Part shown: positions 34,142-42,997 of the stretch, in pieces
Numbering within the stretch: the stretch's first letter is position 1
How the letters are laid out: each line of letters begins with the position of its first letter
Assembly (NCBI RefSeq): GCF_009857595.1
Contig: NZ_WWCU01000001.1
Span: 248,001 to 312,000, forward strand
Length of the DNA stretch: 64,000 bases
Reading direction: 5' to 3'
Origin: Pseudoduganella aquatica
GTDB taxonomy: Bacteria; Pseudomonadota; Gammaproteobacteria; Burkholderiales; Burkholderiaceae_D
The notes under the pieces: generated by a model
Database searches by the model: none
What the model was told of the DNA's origin: nothing
The model's input: only the letters and a program-made list of their open reading frames with translations
Position numbers and translations under genes: made by a program

Positions 34142-36898
34142 GTGAAGGTTAAAAAACTCGCGCAGATGATTGCGCTGATAGGTGTAGTAGGCCCTGTGAT
34201 GGCTCAGGAAGCTGCCCCGCAGCAAATCCAGCGGGTGGAAATCACCGGCTCCAGCATCAAGCGCGTGGCCAAGGAAGGCGCGCTGCCGGTGCAGGTGCTG
34301 ACTTACGACGCGATTGAAAAAGCCGGCATCACCGATACCGAGCAGCTGCTGCGCACCATTTCGGCCAGCGGCACCGGCGCCGACAATATGACTTCCGGTA
34401 ATAACGTGTTCGGCGCCGACGCCGACCGCGTCTCCGGCGGCGCTTCCTTCGCCTCGCTGCGCGGCCTCGGCCCGAACGCCACGCTGGTGCTGCTGAACGG
34501 CCGCCGCGTGGGCAACCACGGCGCCTCGGGCAAGGCGGTCGACCTGAACTCGATCCCGCTGGGCGCCATCCAGCGCGTGGAAATCCTGAAAGACGGCGCC
34601 TCGGCCATCTACGGCACCGACGCCATCGGCGGCGTGGTCAACTTCATCCTGCGCACCGACTACAAGGGCCTGGAACTGTCCACCACCCTGAACGGCACCG
34701 AGCACGGCGGCGGCATGAACCGCCGCGTCTCCGCGCTGGGCGGCCTGGGCGACCTGCAAAAAGACGGCTGGAACATCATGGTGTCCGCCACGCACGACAA
34801 CAACGACAAGCTGAGCTCCAAGCAGCGCGACTTCGCCAACGGCTTCCAGCCATCGCGCGGCCTGTCTCCGGACACCACCGGCACCCCGTTCGCCAACATC
34901 CTGACCGGCGCCGGCACCGCGCTGGGCACCGGCTTCAAAATGCCGGGCGACGCCACCACCTATCTGCAGGCCGGCCTGCTGAGCCTGCAAGGCAAGTGCG
35001 ATTCCATTCCCGGCATGTCGCAGTACCAGAGCGACCTGTGGAAGGACGTTACCGCCGTCACCCGCTCCAAGTATTCCTGCGCCTACGACTACGGCGCCGA
35101 CTACGTGATCAGCTTCCCGGTCGAGCGCACCAACGCCGTGTCGCGCGGCACGCTGAAGATCAACGACGACCACAAGGTCTTCTTCGAAGTGCTGGGTTCG
35201 CGCACCGAAGCCACCGCCTCGCTGACCCCGGTGCAGATCTCCACCAGCCTGGCCAACGGCAACGCCTACCCGGTCAACGGCCCGTACTACCAGGACCTGT
35301 CGCAGTACATTCCGACCTACGACAAGACCAAGCCCATCATCTACAAATGGCGCAGCACCCCGTGGGGCGACCGCACCCAGAACAACGTGACGGAAAACTT
35401 CCGCGTGCTGCTGGCCGCCGAAGGCCAGATCATGGGCAAGTGGGACTACAAGCTGGGCCTGTCGCGCGCCGAGAGCACCACCAAGACCGCGCTGATCGAC
35501 GGCTACGGCTACACCGACAAGATCTACGCAGCCCTGGGCACCGGCAAGATCAACCCATGGCTGGCGCCTGGCCAGAGCCAGACCGCCGAAGCCATGCAGC
35601 TGATCGAGTCGACCAAGTACATCGGCGCCTTCCAGCACGGCAAGACCACCATGACCCAGTTCGACGGCTCGGTCTCGGGTGAAATCTTCCAGCTGCCCAC
35701 CGGCGCCGTGTCGATGGCGGCCGGCTTCGACCTGCGCAAGGAAACCTATGACTTCGGCCAGGACGTGGACGCCACCAAGATCCTGCTGTCGCCGGGCAAT
35801 GCCGCGCTGAGCGGCGCCTCGCGCGACGTGCGCGCTTTCTACGCCGAGATGCTGGTGCCGGTGATGAAGGACCTGGAAGTGCAGCTGGCCGTGCGCCGCG
35901 ACGATTACAGCGTGATCGGCGCCACCACCAACCCGAAAGTGTCGTTCCGCTACCAGCCGACCAGCAACCTGGTGCTGCGCGGTTCGGCCAACAAGGGCTT
36001 CCTGGCGCCGAGCTTCACCCAGCTGTACGCCGGCCGCCTGTCGCAGGAACTGCCGAACGGCATTATCGACCAGGAAGGCTGCGCCAAGAATCCGGGCAAT
36101 CCGCTGTTCTGCGCGATTCCTCGCCTGAACTACAACACCGGCGGCAATCCGAACCTGAAACCGGAAACCTCCAAACAGGGTACCCTGGGTATCGTGGTGG
36201 AACCGGTGCGCGGCTTCTCGGCCTCGCTGGACTTCTGGGCCATCAACATCCAGGACCGTATCCTGAACCGTACGCCGCAAGTGGTGCTGGCCAACTGGCA
36301 ATATCTGCCTGAGTACATCATCCGCAACTCGGCCGGCGTGATCGACCACGTGGAAGCGGGCTGGATCAACGCTGCCGGCCTGAAAACCCGCGGCGCCGAC
36401 CTGGGCCTGCAGGCCGACGGCAAATACGACGGCTACAAATGGGTTGCCAAGCTGGACGGCACCTACATGAAGAGCTTCAAGTTCGCCGAGTTCGAAGGCC
36501 AGCCGTTCAAGGAGAACGTCGGCATCTTCAACAGCCGCGACATCTACCTGCGCTGGAAGCACAACGCCAGCATCAGCGTAGCGAAGGGCGACTGGAGCGC
36601 GCTGTTCACGCAGAACTTCTCCACCGGCTACAACGACCAGGTACCGAACGGCGGCAAGGGCACCCCGCCGGCCGGCTTCGTGCCGCGCGTGAAGCACTAC
36701 GAGAAGTATGACCTGAGCGGCACCTACACCGGCTACAAGAACACCACCATCACGGTGGGCATCTTGAACCTGTTTGACAAGACTCCGCCGTTCACCGCGC
36801 ACAACGTGGATGAAGTAGTGGGCGCAGGCTGGGATCCACGCGTGGCGGATGCACGCGGCCGTTCCCTGTCGGTCAACCTCAAGTACAAGTTCATGTAA
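34142..36898 (+). CDS. TonB-dependent outer-membrane receptor
   Basis: 918 residues. The GTG at 34142 is chosen because GGGAGAG lies just before it and it opens a signal peptide ending VMAQ; the frame is open 120 bases further upstream. Plug domain (about 45-160) with VEITGSSIKR, LRGLGPNATLVLLNGRR and DGASAIYGTDAIGGVVNF; then a 22-strand barrel ending in an aromatic-terminated strand (LSVNLKYKFM). This is the oligosaccharide/peptide-type receptor common in Oxalobacteraceae. An extracellular loop carries a Cys pair (GKCDS, YSCAY). The ligand is unknown; the neighbouring peptide-binding protein and S66 peptidase suggest peptides or muropeptides. Confidence 0.9.
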   Translation: MKVKKLAQMIALIGVVGPVMAQEAAPQQIQRVEITGSSIKRVAKEGALPVQVLTYDAIEKAGITDTEQLLRTISASGTGADNMTSGNNVFGADADRVSGGASFASLRGLGPNATLVLLNGRRVGNHGASGKAVDLNSIPLGAIQRVEILKDGASAIYGTDAIGGVVNFILRTDYKGLELSTTLNGTEHGGGMNRRVSALGGLGDLQKDGWNIMVSATHDNNDKLSSKQRDFANGFQPSRGLSPDTTGTPFANILTGAGTALGTGFKMPGDATTYLQAGLLSLQGKCDSIPGMSQYQSDLWKDVTAVTRSKYSCAYDYGADYVISFPVERTNAVSRGTLKINDDHKVFFEVLGSRTEATASLTPVQISTSLANGNAYPVNGPYYQDLSQYIPTYDKTKPIIYKWRSTPWGDRTQNNVTENFRVLLAAEGQIMGKWDYKLGLSRAESTTKTALIDGYGYTDKIYAALGTGKINPWLAPGQSQTAEAMQLIESTKYIGAFQHGKTTMTQFDGSVSGEIFQLPTGAVSMAAGFDLRKETYDFGQDVDATKILLSPGNAALSGASRDVRAFYAEMLVPVMKDLEVQLAVRRDDYSVIGATTNPKVSFRYQPTSNLVLRGSANKGFLAPSFTQLYAGRLSQELPNGIIDQEGCAKNPGNPLFCAIPRLNYNTGGNPNLKPETSKQGTLGIVVEPVRGFSASLDFWAINIQDRILNRTPQVVLANWQYLPEYIIRNSAGVIDHVEAGWINAAGLKTRGADLGLQADGKYDGYKWVAKLDGTYMKSFKFAEFEGQPFKENVGIFNSRDIYLRWKHNASISVAKGDWSALFTQNFSTGYNDQVPNGGKGTPPAGFVPRVKHYEKYDLSGTYTGYKNTTITVGILNLFDKTPPFTAHNVDEVVGAGWDPRVADARGRSLSVNLKYKFM

Positions 36899-36908
36899 GT
36901 GCATAGCG

Positions 36909-38009
36909 GTGCCGACTAATTCCTCCCTCAGCCGGCGCCGCTTTGGCGGCCTGGTGGCCTCGGCCGCCGGGGCCGCTTTTGCCGCCGTGTCGCTCCCCGC
37001 CACGGCGGCTACCCGCCGCCGCCCCCCCTCGCAAGGAAACAACGCCATGACCAAGCCGCAGCTGACCAAGCCGCCGCGCCTGGAGCCGGGCGACCTGGTC
37101 GGCATCATCGCGCCAGGCGGCCACACCAGTCCCAAGTCCATAGAAAAAGCCGTGCGCAACATCGAGTCGCTGGGCCTGCGCGTCAAGCTGGGCGAGCACA
37201 TCAACGCGGTGCACGGCAACTACGGCGGCACGGTGGAGCAGCGCCTGGAAGACCTGCACGGCATGTTCGCCGACCCGCAAGTGAACGCCATCTGGGCCAT
37301 CCGCGGCGGCTCGGGCTGCATTTCGCTGCTGCCCCATATCGACTACCAGCTGATACGCGCCAATCCCAAGGTGCTGATCGGCTATTCCGACATTACCGCC
37401 CTGCACCTGGCCATCAACAAGCATGCCGGGCTGGTGACTTTCCACGGGCCTGTGGCCTCGTCCACCTTCTCCGAATACGCGGTGACGCAGCTGAAAAACG
37501 TGCTGATGACGCCGCACCAGCGCTACACCATCTCCATGTCGCAGGACAACGCCCACAAGGCGGTGGCCGAGCCGCAGTACACGGTGCGCACGGTGCACGG
37601 CGGCCAGTGCACCGGCCATCTCACCGGCGGCAATATGTGCCTGGTGACGGCGCTGGAAGGCACGCCGTATGCGGCCGACATCAAGGGCAGCATCCTGTTC
37701 CTGGAAGAAGTGAACGAAGCGCCCTACCGCATCGACCGCATGCTGATGCAGTTGCAGCTGAGCCAGGGCCTGAAGAACACCGCCGGCGTGATGCTGGGCA
37801 TCTTCGAGAACTGCGAAAACCAGGACGACGATATTTCGCTCACGCTCAACGAGACGGTGGACCAGCATTTGCTGCCGCTGGAGCAGACCGCCGTGGCCGG
37901 CTATTCCTTCGGCCACATCCGCCACCAGTTCACCATCCCCATGGGCGTGCGCGCCACGCTGGACGCGGAGCAGCAGACGCTGACCCTGCTGGAGCCGGCG
38001 GTCAGCTGA
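36909..38009 (+). CDS. S66 peptidase (LD-carboxypeptidase / MccF family), possible Tat substrate
   Basis: 366 residues from GTG 36909, which gives an N-terminus with the twin-arginine pattern SRRRFGG followed by an Ala-rich hydrophobic stretch. A second possible start, ATG 37047 with AAGGA ten bases upstream, gives a cytoplasmic enzyme of about 320 residues. S66 signatures: catalytic Ser160 in IGYSDITALH, Glu in FLEEVNEAPYRID, His in YSFGHIRHQF. Family members cut the L,D bond of muropeptide tetrapeptides (LdcA) or inactivate microcin C (MccF). It follows the TonB receptor by 10 bases. Confidence 0.82.
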   Translation: MPTNSSLSRRRFGGLVASAAGAAFAAVSLPATAATRRRPPSQGNNAMTKPQLTKPPRLEPGDLVGIIAPGGHTSPKSIEKAVRNIESLGLRVKLGEHINAVHGNYGGTVEQRLEDLHGMFADPQVNAIWAIRGGSGCISLLPHIDYQLIRANPKVLIGYSDITALHLAINKHAGLVTFHGPVASSTFSEYAVTQLKNVLMTPHQRYTISMSQDNAHKAVAEPQYTVRTVHGGQCTGHLTGGNMCLVTALEGTPYAADIKGSILFLEEVNEAPYRIDRMLMQLQLSQGLKNTAGVMLGIFENCENQDDDISLTLNETVDQHLLPLEQTAVAGYSFGHIRHQFTIPMGVRATLDAEQQTLTLLEPAVS

Positions 38010-38012
38010 GAT

Positions 38013-38100
38013 GGCGGGTTACGGTGCTCCGCGCCTAACCCGCCCTACGGCTGCCGCCTTGTTCGTAGGGCGGGTTAGGCGCATGGCGCCGTAACCCGCC
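38013..38100. repeat. Paired inverted extragenic repeat (BIME-like), copy 1
   Basis: Two 37-base units, 38013-38049 and 38064-38100, lie in opposite orientation around a 14-base spacer and match at 33 of 37 positions. Each begins GGCGGGTTACGG and ends CTAACCCGCCCTACG, so each unit can also fold on itself. The same element, in 35-base form, occurs at 44856-44950. It follows the S66 peptidase and may serve as terminator. Confidence 0.85.
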
Positions 38101-38155
38101 GCCGCGCCGCCGCTGTTGCGCGCCAGCCATTGCAGCTCGTGCGTAGAATGGCCCC

Positions 38156-39073
38156 ATGCGCATCCTCACAAGCAAGGCCGCCGCCTGGGTGGCCAGCCAT
38201 CCCCTGGACTTCGCGCTGCAATGCATCCGTGGCTTCCGCGCCAACCAGGGGCTGCTGCTGGCGGGCGCCGTCGCCTATTACTCCCTGCTGTCCATCGTAC
38301 CGCTGCTGATGCTGGTGGTGGTGGTGCTGTCGCACTGGCTGGACCCGGCCGAACTGCTCGACACCATAGGCCACTACCTCGAATGGCTGGTGCCCGGCCA
38401 GTCGCGCGCCATCGTGGCGGAAGTGGGCCAGTTCCTGGCGCAGCGCAGCGTGATCGGCTGGCTGCTGGCGCTTACCATGCTGTTCTTCAGCTCGCTGGCC
38501 TTCACGGTGCTGGAAAACGCCATGTGCGTGATCTTCCTGCACCGGGTGGCGGTGCGGCGCCGCCATTTCCTCATCTCCGCCATCCTGCCCTACTGCTACA
38601 TCCTGTCGCTGGGCATCGGCATTTTGCTGGTCACGCTGGTGGCCGGCAGCCTGCAGGTGATAGGCGAGGAGGAGCTGCAGTTCCTCGGCTACCGCTGGTC
38701 GCTGCACGGCGTGTCCGGCGTGCTGCTCTATATGCTGGGCGTGATCGGCGAAGTGCTGATGCTCAGCTCGATCTACCTGGTGATGCCGGTGGGCCGCCTG
38801 TCCTATGCGCATGCGCTGATCGGCGGCGTGACGGCTGCGCTGCTGTGGGAAGCGGCGCGCCATGTGCTGGTCTGGTACTTCAGCACCCTGTCCCAGGTCA
38901 ATATCGTGTACGGCTCGCTGACGACCGCCATCGTCGTCATGTTCAGCCTGGAGATTGCCGCCGCGCTGCTGCTGTTCGGCGCCCAGGTGATTTCGGAATT
39001 CGAGCGGGTCGGGCGCAACGAGCAGGACGAGGCGGAGCGGCCGCTGCGCACCTTCAGGCCGGCAGGCAAATAA
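38156..39073 (+). CDS. yihY: YihY/BrkB-family inner-membrane protein
   Basis: 305 residues with six predicted membrane segments and the family opening ANQGLLLAGAVAYYSLLSIVP; LAFTVLENAMCVIF and GGVTAALLWEAARH are further signatures. Once annotated as RNase BN, now a membrane protein of unknown function. Its 3' end overlaps the histidine-kinase gene on the other strand by 20 bases. Confidence 0.9.
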   Translation: MRILTSKAAAWVASHPLDFALQCIRGFRANQGLLLAGAVAYYSLLSIVPLLMLVVVVLSHWLDPAELLDTIGHYLEWLVPGQSRAIVAEVGQFLAQRSVIGWLLALTMLFFSSLAFTVLENAMCVIFLHRVAVRRRHFLISAILPYCYILSLGIGILLVTLVAGSLQVIGEEELQFLGYRWSLHGVSGVLLYMLGVIGEVLMLSSIYLVMPVGRLSYAHALIGGVTAALLWEAARHVLVWYFSTLSQVNIVYGSLTTAIVVMFSLEIAAALLLFGAQVISEFERVGRNEQDEAERPLRTFRPAGK

Positions 39074-40355
39074 GGAAGCGGGCGCCGCCCAGTTCGCTGT
39101 CCTCGACGCGCACCGCGCCGCCATGCAAAGCCACGGCCTTGCGCGCGATGGCCAGGCCCAGGCCGAAGCCGCCGCTGGCGCGGCCGCGGCTGCGGTCCAG
39201 CCGGTAGAAGGGCTCGAACACGCGCTCGCGTTCGGCCACGGGTATGCCGGGGCCGTCGTCCTCCACCGCAATGACGATGGCGCCGCCTTCGCGCGCGGCG
39301 CTGAGCCGCACCTGGCCGGCGCCGTATTTGGCCGCGTTGGCGAGCAGGTTCGCCACCGCGCGCAGCAGCAGGCGGCTGTCGCCGTCGAGCTGGCCCAGGC
39401 TGTCGTCGCTGATGCGCAGGGCAATGCGCGCGCTGTCCGGCTGGGCGGCCACGCAGCTGCGCAGTGCGGGCGCCAGTTCGAAGGGCTGGCGCTGCATGGC
39501 CTGGCCGCTGTCCAGCCTGGCCATGCCGAGCAGCTCGCCGATCAGCGCGTTCAGTTCCCGCAGATCCAGCTCCATGGCGGCGATGCGCGGCTCCAGCGCC
39601 GGATCATCCGCCGCCGCGCGCAGCAGCTCCAGGCCGAATTCCAGCCGCGCGATGGGCGTGCGCACCTCGTGCGACACCGAATGCAGCAGCGCGCGCTGCG
39701 CCTCCATCAGCTGCTCGATGCGGTCCGCCATCAAATCCATGCGTTCGGCCAGCGGATAGATGCTGGCGCTGGCCGGCATGCGCGCCCGCGCCGACAGCTG
39801 GCCGGCGCCGAAGTCGTCCGCCACGCGCGCCAGCGCCTGCATGCCGCGCCAGTGCGCGCGCGACCACAGCGCAATCGGCACCAGCAAGGCCAGCGCCACG
39901 ATGGCGTAGCGCAGCGCCTCCTGCTGCAAGGCCTGCGCGATATTGATCGGCAGGCCCTCGGCGCGCAGCACGTCCGCCTCGCTGCCGATGTAGCGCGCGC
40001 CGGCCAGGTCCACGCGGCGCAGGAAGGCCTTGTCCGCCACCCGGAACACCATGCCGCCACGCTGCAGCAGGGCCGCCTCTGCGGACGACAGCGCCGCGCT
40101 CGCGTCGTCCAGCGGCAGCAGTTCGTAGCGCACCGTGGACACCTCGCGCACCTTGTTCAGCCTCACCAGCCATTCGTCGGCCGGGGCCTGGTCGATATAG
40201 TGCTCCAGCAGGAATACCTCGGCCGCCGCCTGGCGCCGGGCGATGTCCTCCAGCGGATCGCCGTACAGGCGGCTGATCGCGAAATAGATGGCAAAGGTCG
40301 CCGCCGTGATGGCCAGCATGACCAGCACGAAGAAGCGGAAGAACAGGCGGTTCAT
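39054..40355 (-). CDS. rstB: Sensor histidine kinase, RstB-like
   Basis: 433 residues. Two membrane helices (about 8-28 and 148-165) enclose a periplasmic sensor; then HAMP (about 166-220), HisKA with phospho-His in HSVSHEVRTPIARLE (about 229-243) and HATPase with NLLANAAKYG, DDGPGIP and GGFGLGLAI. In the inner membrane. The order and sequence style resemble RstB. Its likely partner regulator is at 42998-43711, also on the minus strand but separated by three plus-strand genes, so the two are not co-transcribed. Confidence 0.85.
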   Translation of the reverse strand: MNRLFFRFFVLVMLAITAATFAIYFAISRLYGDPLEDIARRQAAAEVFLLEHYIDQAPADEWLVRLNKVREVSTVRYELLPLDDASAALSSAEAALLQRGGMVFRVADKAFLRRVDLAGARYIGSEADVLRAEGLPINIAQALQQEALRYAIVALALLVPIALWSRAHWRGMQALARVADDFGAGQLSARARMPASASIYPLAERMDLMADRIEQLMEAQRALLHSVSHEVRTPIARLEFGLELLRAAADDPALEPRIAAMELDLRELNALIGELLGMARLDSGQAMQRQPFELAPALRSCVAAQPDSARIALRISDDSLGQLDGDSRLLLRAVANLLANAAKYGAGQVRLSAAREGGAIVIAVEDDGPGIPVAERERVFEPFYRLDRSRGRASGGFGLGLAIARKAVALHGGAVRVEDSELGGARFLICLPA

Positions 40356-40487
40356 GGTCTTAGTTTATAGGCAATGCCGCGACGCAGCCCGCGTGCTTAC
40401 AAATTGATGACAATTGACCGACATGGCAAGGAGGAAGCAAACCGGCGGCTTGCCTAAGATGGCATTATTACCAATCAAGGAGCCACC

Positions 40488-41408
40488 ATGAACAAATTGT
40501 TGAGCACAGCCGTCGTTGCCCTGGGCGCAGTCCTGCTGGCCGCGTGCGGCAGCGGCAGCGGCGGCGCGGAAGGCGCCCCGGCCGCCGGCCAGACCGCCCC
40601 CATCGCCGTGGGCGAACCGGCGCCCTCCGCCAGCCTCGGTTTTGAAATCCTGTGGCAGAACGCCTTTACCGCCATCGACGACGAACGCACCGTGGTGCTC
40701 TCCGACACGGCCTCCTTCGAAGCGCTGTGGAACGAAGGGCACAGGAACCTGAGCAGCCTGCACCCGCCGCCGAAGATCGATTTCAGCCGCAAGGTGGTGG
40801 TCGGCGTGTTCACCGGCAAGCAGCAGAACGGCTGCCGCTCCGTCACCATCAGCCGTACCGCGCTGGCGGACGGCAAACTGGCGGTGGAATACGACCTGGG
40901 TCGCCTGGTGACCATCGCGCTGTGCAAGCCGGAGTTCACCAGCCCAGGCGTGCTCGCCGTGCTGGACCGCAGCGACGCGCCCGCCAGCGCCAAGGTGCAG
41001 TTCACCCGCATCGAGCCGCAGCCGCTGGTCAACAGCCGCATCGCGCTCAGCCTGAACCCGGCCGTGACGGACCGCCAGCCGACCACCGTGGTGGTGAAGG
41101 ACGCCGCAGCCTGGACCCAGCTGTGGACGCGCTACAGCGTACCCGGCACGCCGCTGCCGCCGGTGGACTTCGGCAAGTCCATGGTGCTGTTCGCCTTCTA
41201 CGGCGTGGAGAGCGGCTGCGACGGCAACCAGCTGGAGGACGTCTCGCGCGTGAACGGCAAGCTGTACGTCACCAGCACCTACACGCCGCCGGGCCCCGCC
41301 GTGCTGTGCATCGCCGCTTTCACCGCGCGCGGCGCCGCAGTCACGGTGGACCGCAGCGACGAGCCGGTGGTGTTCATCAGCAAGCGCCTGCCCGCACCGA
41401 CCATATAG
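40488..41408 (+). CDS. Lipoprotein with two PrcB-like domains
   Basis: 306 residues. Lipobox LLAAC puts the lipidated Cys at residue 20. After a flexible Gly/Ala/Pro stretch come two related halves (about 55-165 and 185-300), each with a pattern (T-V-V-L/V-x-D-x-A-x-(F/W)-x-x-L-W, then (I/V)DF-x-(R/K)-x-(V/M)V-(V/L)-(G/F)-x-F, then NGC/SGC) recalling the PrcB C-terminal domain fold. A duplication inside the protein is clear; the family name is tentative. First of three envelope genes between the rstB-like and rstA-like genes. Confidence 0.7.
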   Translation: MNKLLSTAVVALGAVLLAACGSGSGGAEGAPAAGQTAPIAVGEPAPSASLGFEILWQNAFTAIDDERTVVLSDTASFEALWNEGHRNLSSLHPPPKIDFSRKVVVGVFTGKQQNGCRSVTISRTALADGKLAVEYDLGRLVTIALCKPEFTSPGVLAVLDRSDAPASAKVQFTRIEPQPLVNSRIALSLNPAVTDRQPTTVVVKDAAAWTQLWTRYSVPGTPLPPVDFGKSMVLFAFYGVESGCDGNQLEDVSRVNGKLYVTSTYTPPGPAVLCIAAFTARGAAVTVDRSDEPVVFISKRLPAPTI

Positions 41409-41417
41409 AATGGCGGC

Positions 41418-42302
41418 ATGCACGCGTCCATTTCCCCCACCCTGATCTCGGCAGCCATGCTGGCCGCCTGTGTTTGCAGCGGCGCGGCCGCGCAAACGCC
41501 TGTCGCCAATCCCATGCCGGACGGCAGCCGGGACATGTATGTGGGCCTGGGCCTGCAAAGCGCCAGCCGCTACGAGGGCGGCACGAGCCGCCACCTGATG
41601 CTGATGCCGGTGCTGCAGGCGGAATGGAGCAACGGCGTGTTCATTTCCGGCGCCACCGCCGGCATGCACTGGTCGGACCGCGCCGGCCTGGAATACGGGC
41701 CGCTGCTGTCGCTGCATCCGGGCCGCAGCGAGCGGGGACGCGCGCTCACCGGGGGCGGCTTGAGCGGCTCCGGCAGCAACACCGCCCTGCCGCCGCTGGC
41801 CATGGGGCCGGACGGCCGCCTCACGCGCCTGAGCGGCATGCCGGACGTGCCGAGGCGGCTGGAGGCGGGCGCTTTCCTCACCTGGTATCTGTCGCCCGAG
41901 TGGCGCCTGGCCAACAGCGTGCTGTACGGCGCCGGCCAGGAGCGCGACGGCCTGCGCGCCACGCTGGACGTGCAGCGCATCGCCACCACCGTCGCGCCCT
42001 ACCACACGCTGTCCTTCACCGCCGGCGTCACGCTGGCGGACGCCAGCTACAACCGCGCGCTGTTCGGCGTCAGCCCGGCGCAAGCGCTGGCCACCACGGC
42101 GCTGACGCGGCCGGCCTATGCGCCGGGCGGCGGCGTCAAGGACGTCCATGCCGGCGTGCGCTGGAACTGGGCGCTGGCGCCGTCCTGGATGCTCACCAGC
42201 GGCGCGCATGCCGTGCGGCTGACGGGCGACGCCAAAGCCAGCCCCGTGGTTGAGCGTCCCGCCACCGTCACGGTGTGGTCGGCGCTGGCCTACCGCTTCT
42301 GA
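41418..42302 (+). CDS. mipA: MipA/OmpV family outer-membrane protein
   Basis: 294 residues; signal peptide about 1-25 ending AAA. Family opening MYVGLGLQSASRYEGGTSRH corresponds to the MipA/OmpV conserved start; the C-terminus ends in an aromatic beta strand (VWSALAYRF), as expected for an outer-membrane barrel. MipA scaffolds MltA and PBP1b in E. coli. It starts 9 bases after the PrcB-like lipoprotein. Confidence 0.85.
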   Translation: MHASISPTLISAAMLAACVCSGAAAQTPVANPMPDGSRDMYVGLGLQSASRYEGGTSRHLMLMPVLQAEWSNGVFISGATAGMHWSDRAGLEYGPLLSLHPGRSERGRALTGGGLSGSGSNTALPPLAMGPDGRLTRLSGMPDVPRRLEAGAFLTWYLSPEWRLANSVLYGAGQERDGLRATLDVQRIATTVAPYHTLSFTAGVTLADASYNRALFGVSPAQALATTALTRPAYAPGGGVKDVHAGVRWNWALAPSWMLTSGAHAVRLTGDAKASPVVERPATVTVWSALAYRF

Positions 42303-42304
42303 AT

Positions 42305-42997
42305 ATGAACCCCAGGCGACTCCTGTGCGTGTGCGCGCTGCTGCTGCCGGCCTGGCTGGCGGCGCAAGTGCCGGACGGCGAATGGTTCAGCTACCGCGAC
42401 GCCTACCGCAGCATGGTGGTGTTCGAGAAGTACGGCAAGCCCAAGCACTTCCTGCAAAACCACTTCCAGATTAGTCCCAGGGACGGCGCCGGCACGCTGG
42501 ACGGCCTGCGCCTGACGCTGAACGCCAGGGGCAGCCAGCTCAATCTGCCGCTGGACCCGCTCGGGCGCACCGTGTTTCCGCTGCTGAAGGCGGCCTATGA
42601 CGACAACGCGGTGCTGGTGCTGAACCGCAAGCTGTCCGGCTATGTGCTGCGGCCGCGCGTCTCCATCGTGGTGCGTGCGGACGGCGTCTACGAAGCGGCA
42701 GACCTGCGCGCCGCCTGCGAGCAGGCGCAGGCCTACCAGCGCGCCACGGACGCTGCGTTCCGCGGCGGGCAGTGCGTGGGGGTGAGGTTTGTTTTTGCGC
42801 GCAAGGGCGAGGCGCAATTGCGGCTGCGGCAAGGCGCGCAGGACAGCGCACCGCTGCCGGTGAGCGACGGCCCGGCATTCCCCGACGAAGCCGGCGCCGG
42901 CTTCAGCGTCGTCAACTACCGCTTCGATGCGGCGCCGGCCCAGGGCCAGGTGGTCAGCGCCAGCGCGCCGCTGGCGATCGTGCCGCTGTACCAGTAG
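42305..42997 (+). CDS. Exported protein of unknown function
   Basis: 230 residues from ATG 42305, two bases after mipA; the frame is open upstream inside mipA. Signal peptide about 1-20 (LLPAWLAAQ). The mature part starts FSYRDAYRSMVVFEKYGKPK and is mostly beta; this start is reminiscent of the DUF2987 family, but I am not certain. It ends exactly where the convergent response-regulator gene ends, with no gap. Confidence 0.75.
   Translation: MNPRRLLCVCALLLPAWLAAQVPDGEWFSYRDAYRSMVVFEKYGKPKHFLQNHFQISPRDGAGTLDGLRLTLNARGSQLNLPLDPLGRTVFPLLKAAYDDNAVLVLNRKLSGYVLRPRVSIVVRADGVYEAADLRAACEQAQAYQRATDAAFRGGQCVGVRFVFARKGEAQLRLRQGAQDSAPLPVSDGPAFPDEAGAGFSVVNYRFDAAPAQGQVVSASAPLAIVPLYQ

Noticed and set aside
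34124..37219. Minus-strand open frame of about 1031 codons opposite the TonB receptor
   Set aside because: Antisense shadow of a clear receptor gene; composition is typical of a frame read backwards.
38013..38100. CRISPR-like repeat
   Set aside because: Only two units in opposite orientation with one spacer, and no cas genes; it is a paired palindrome.
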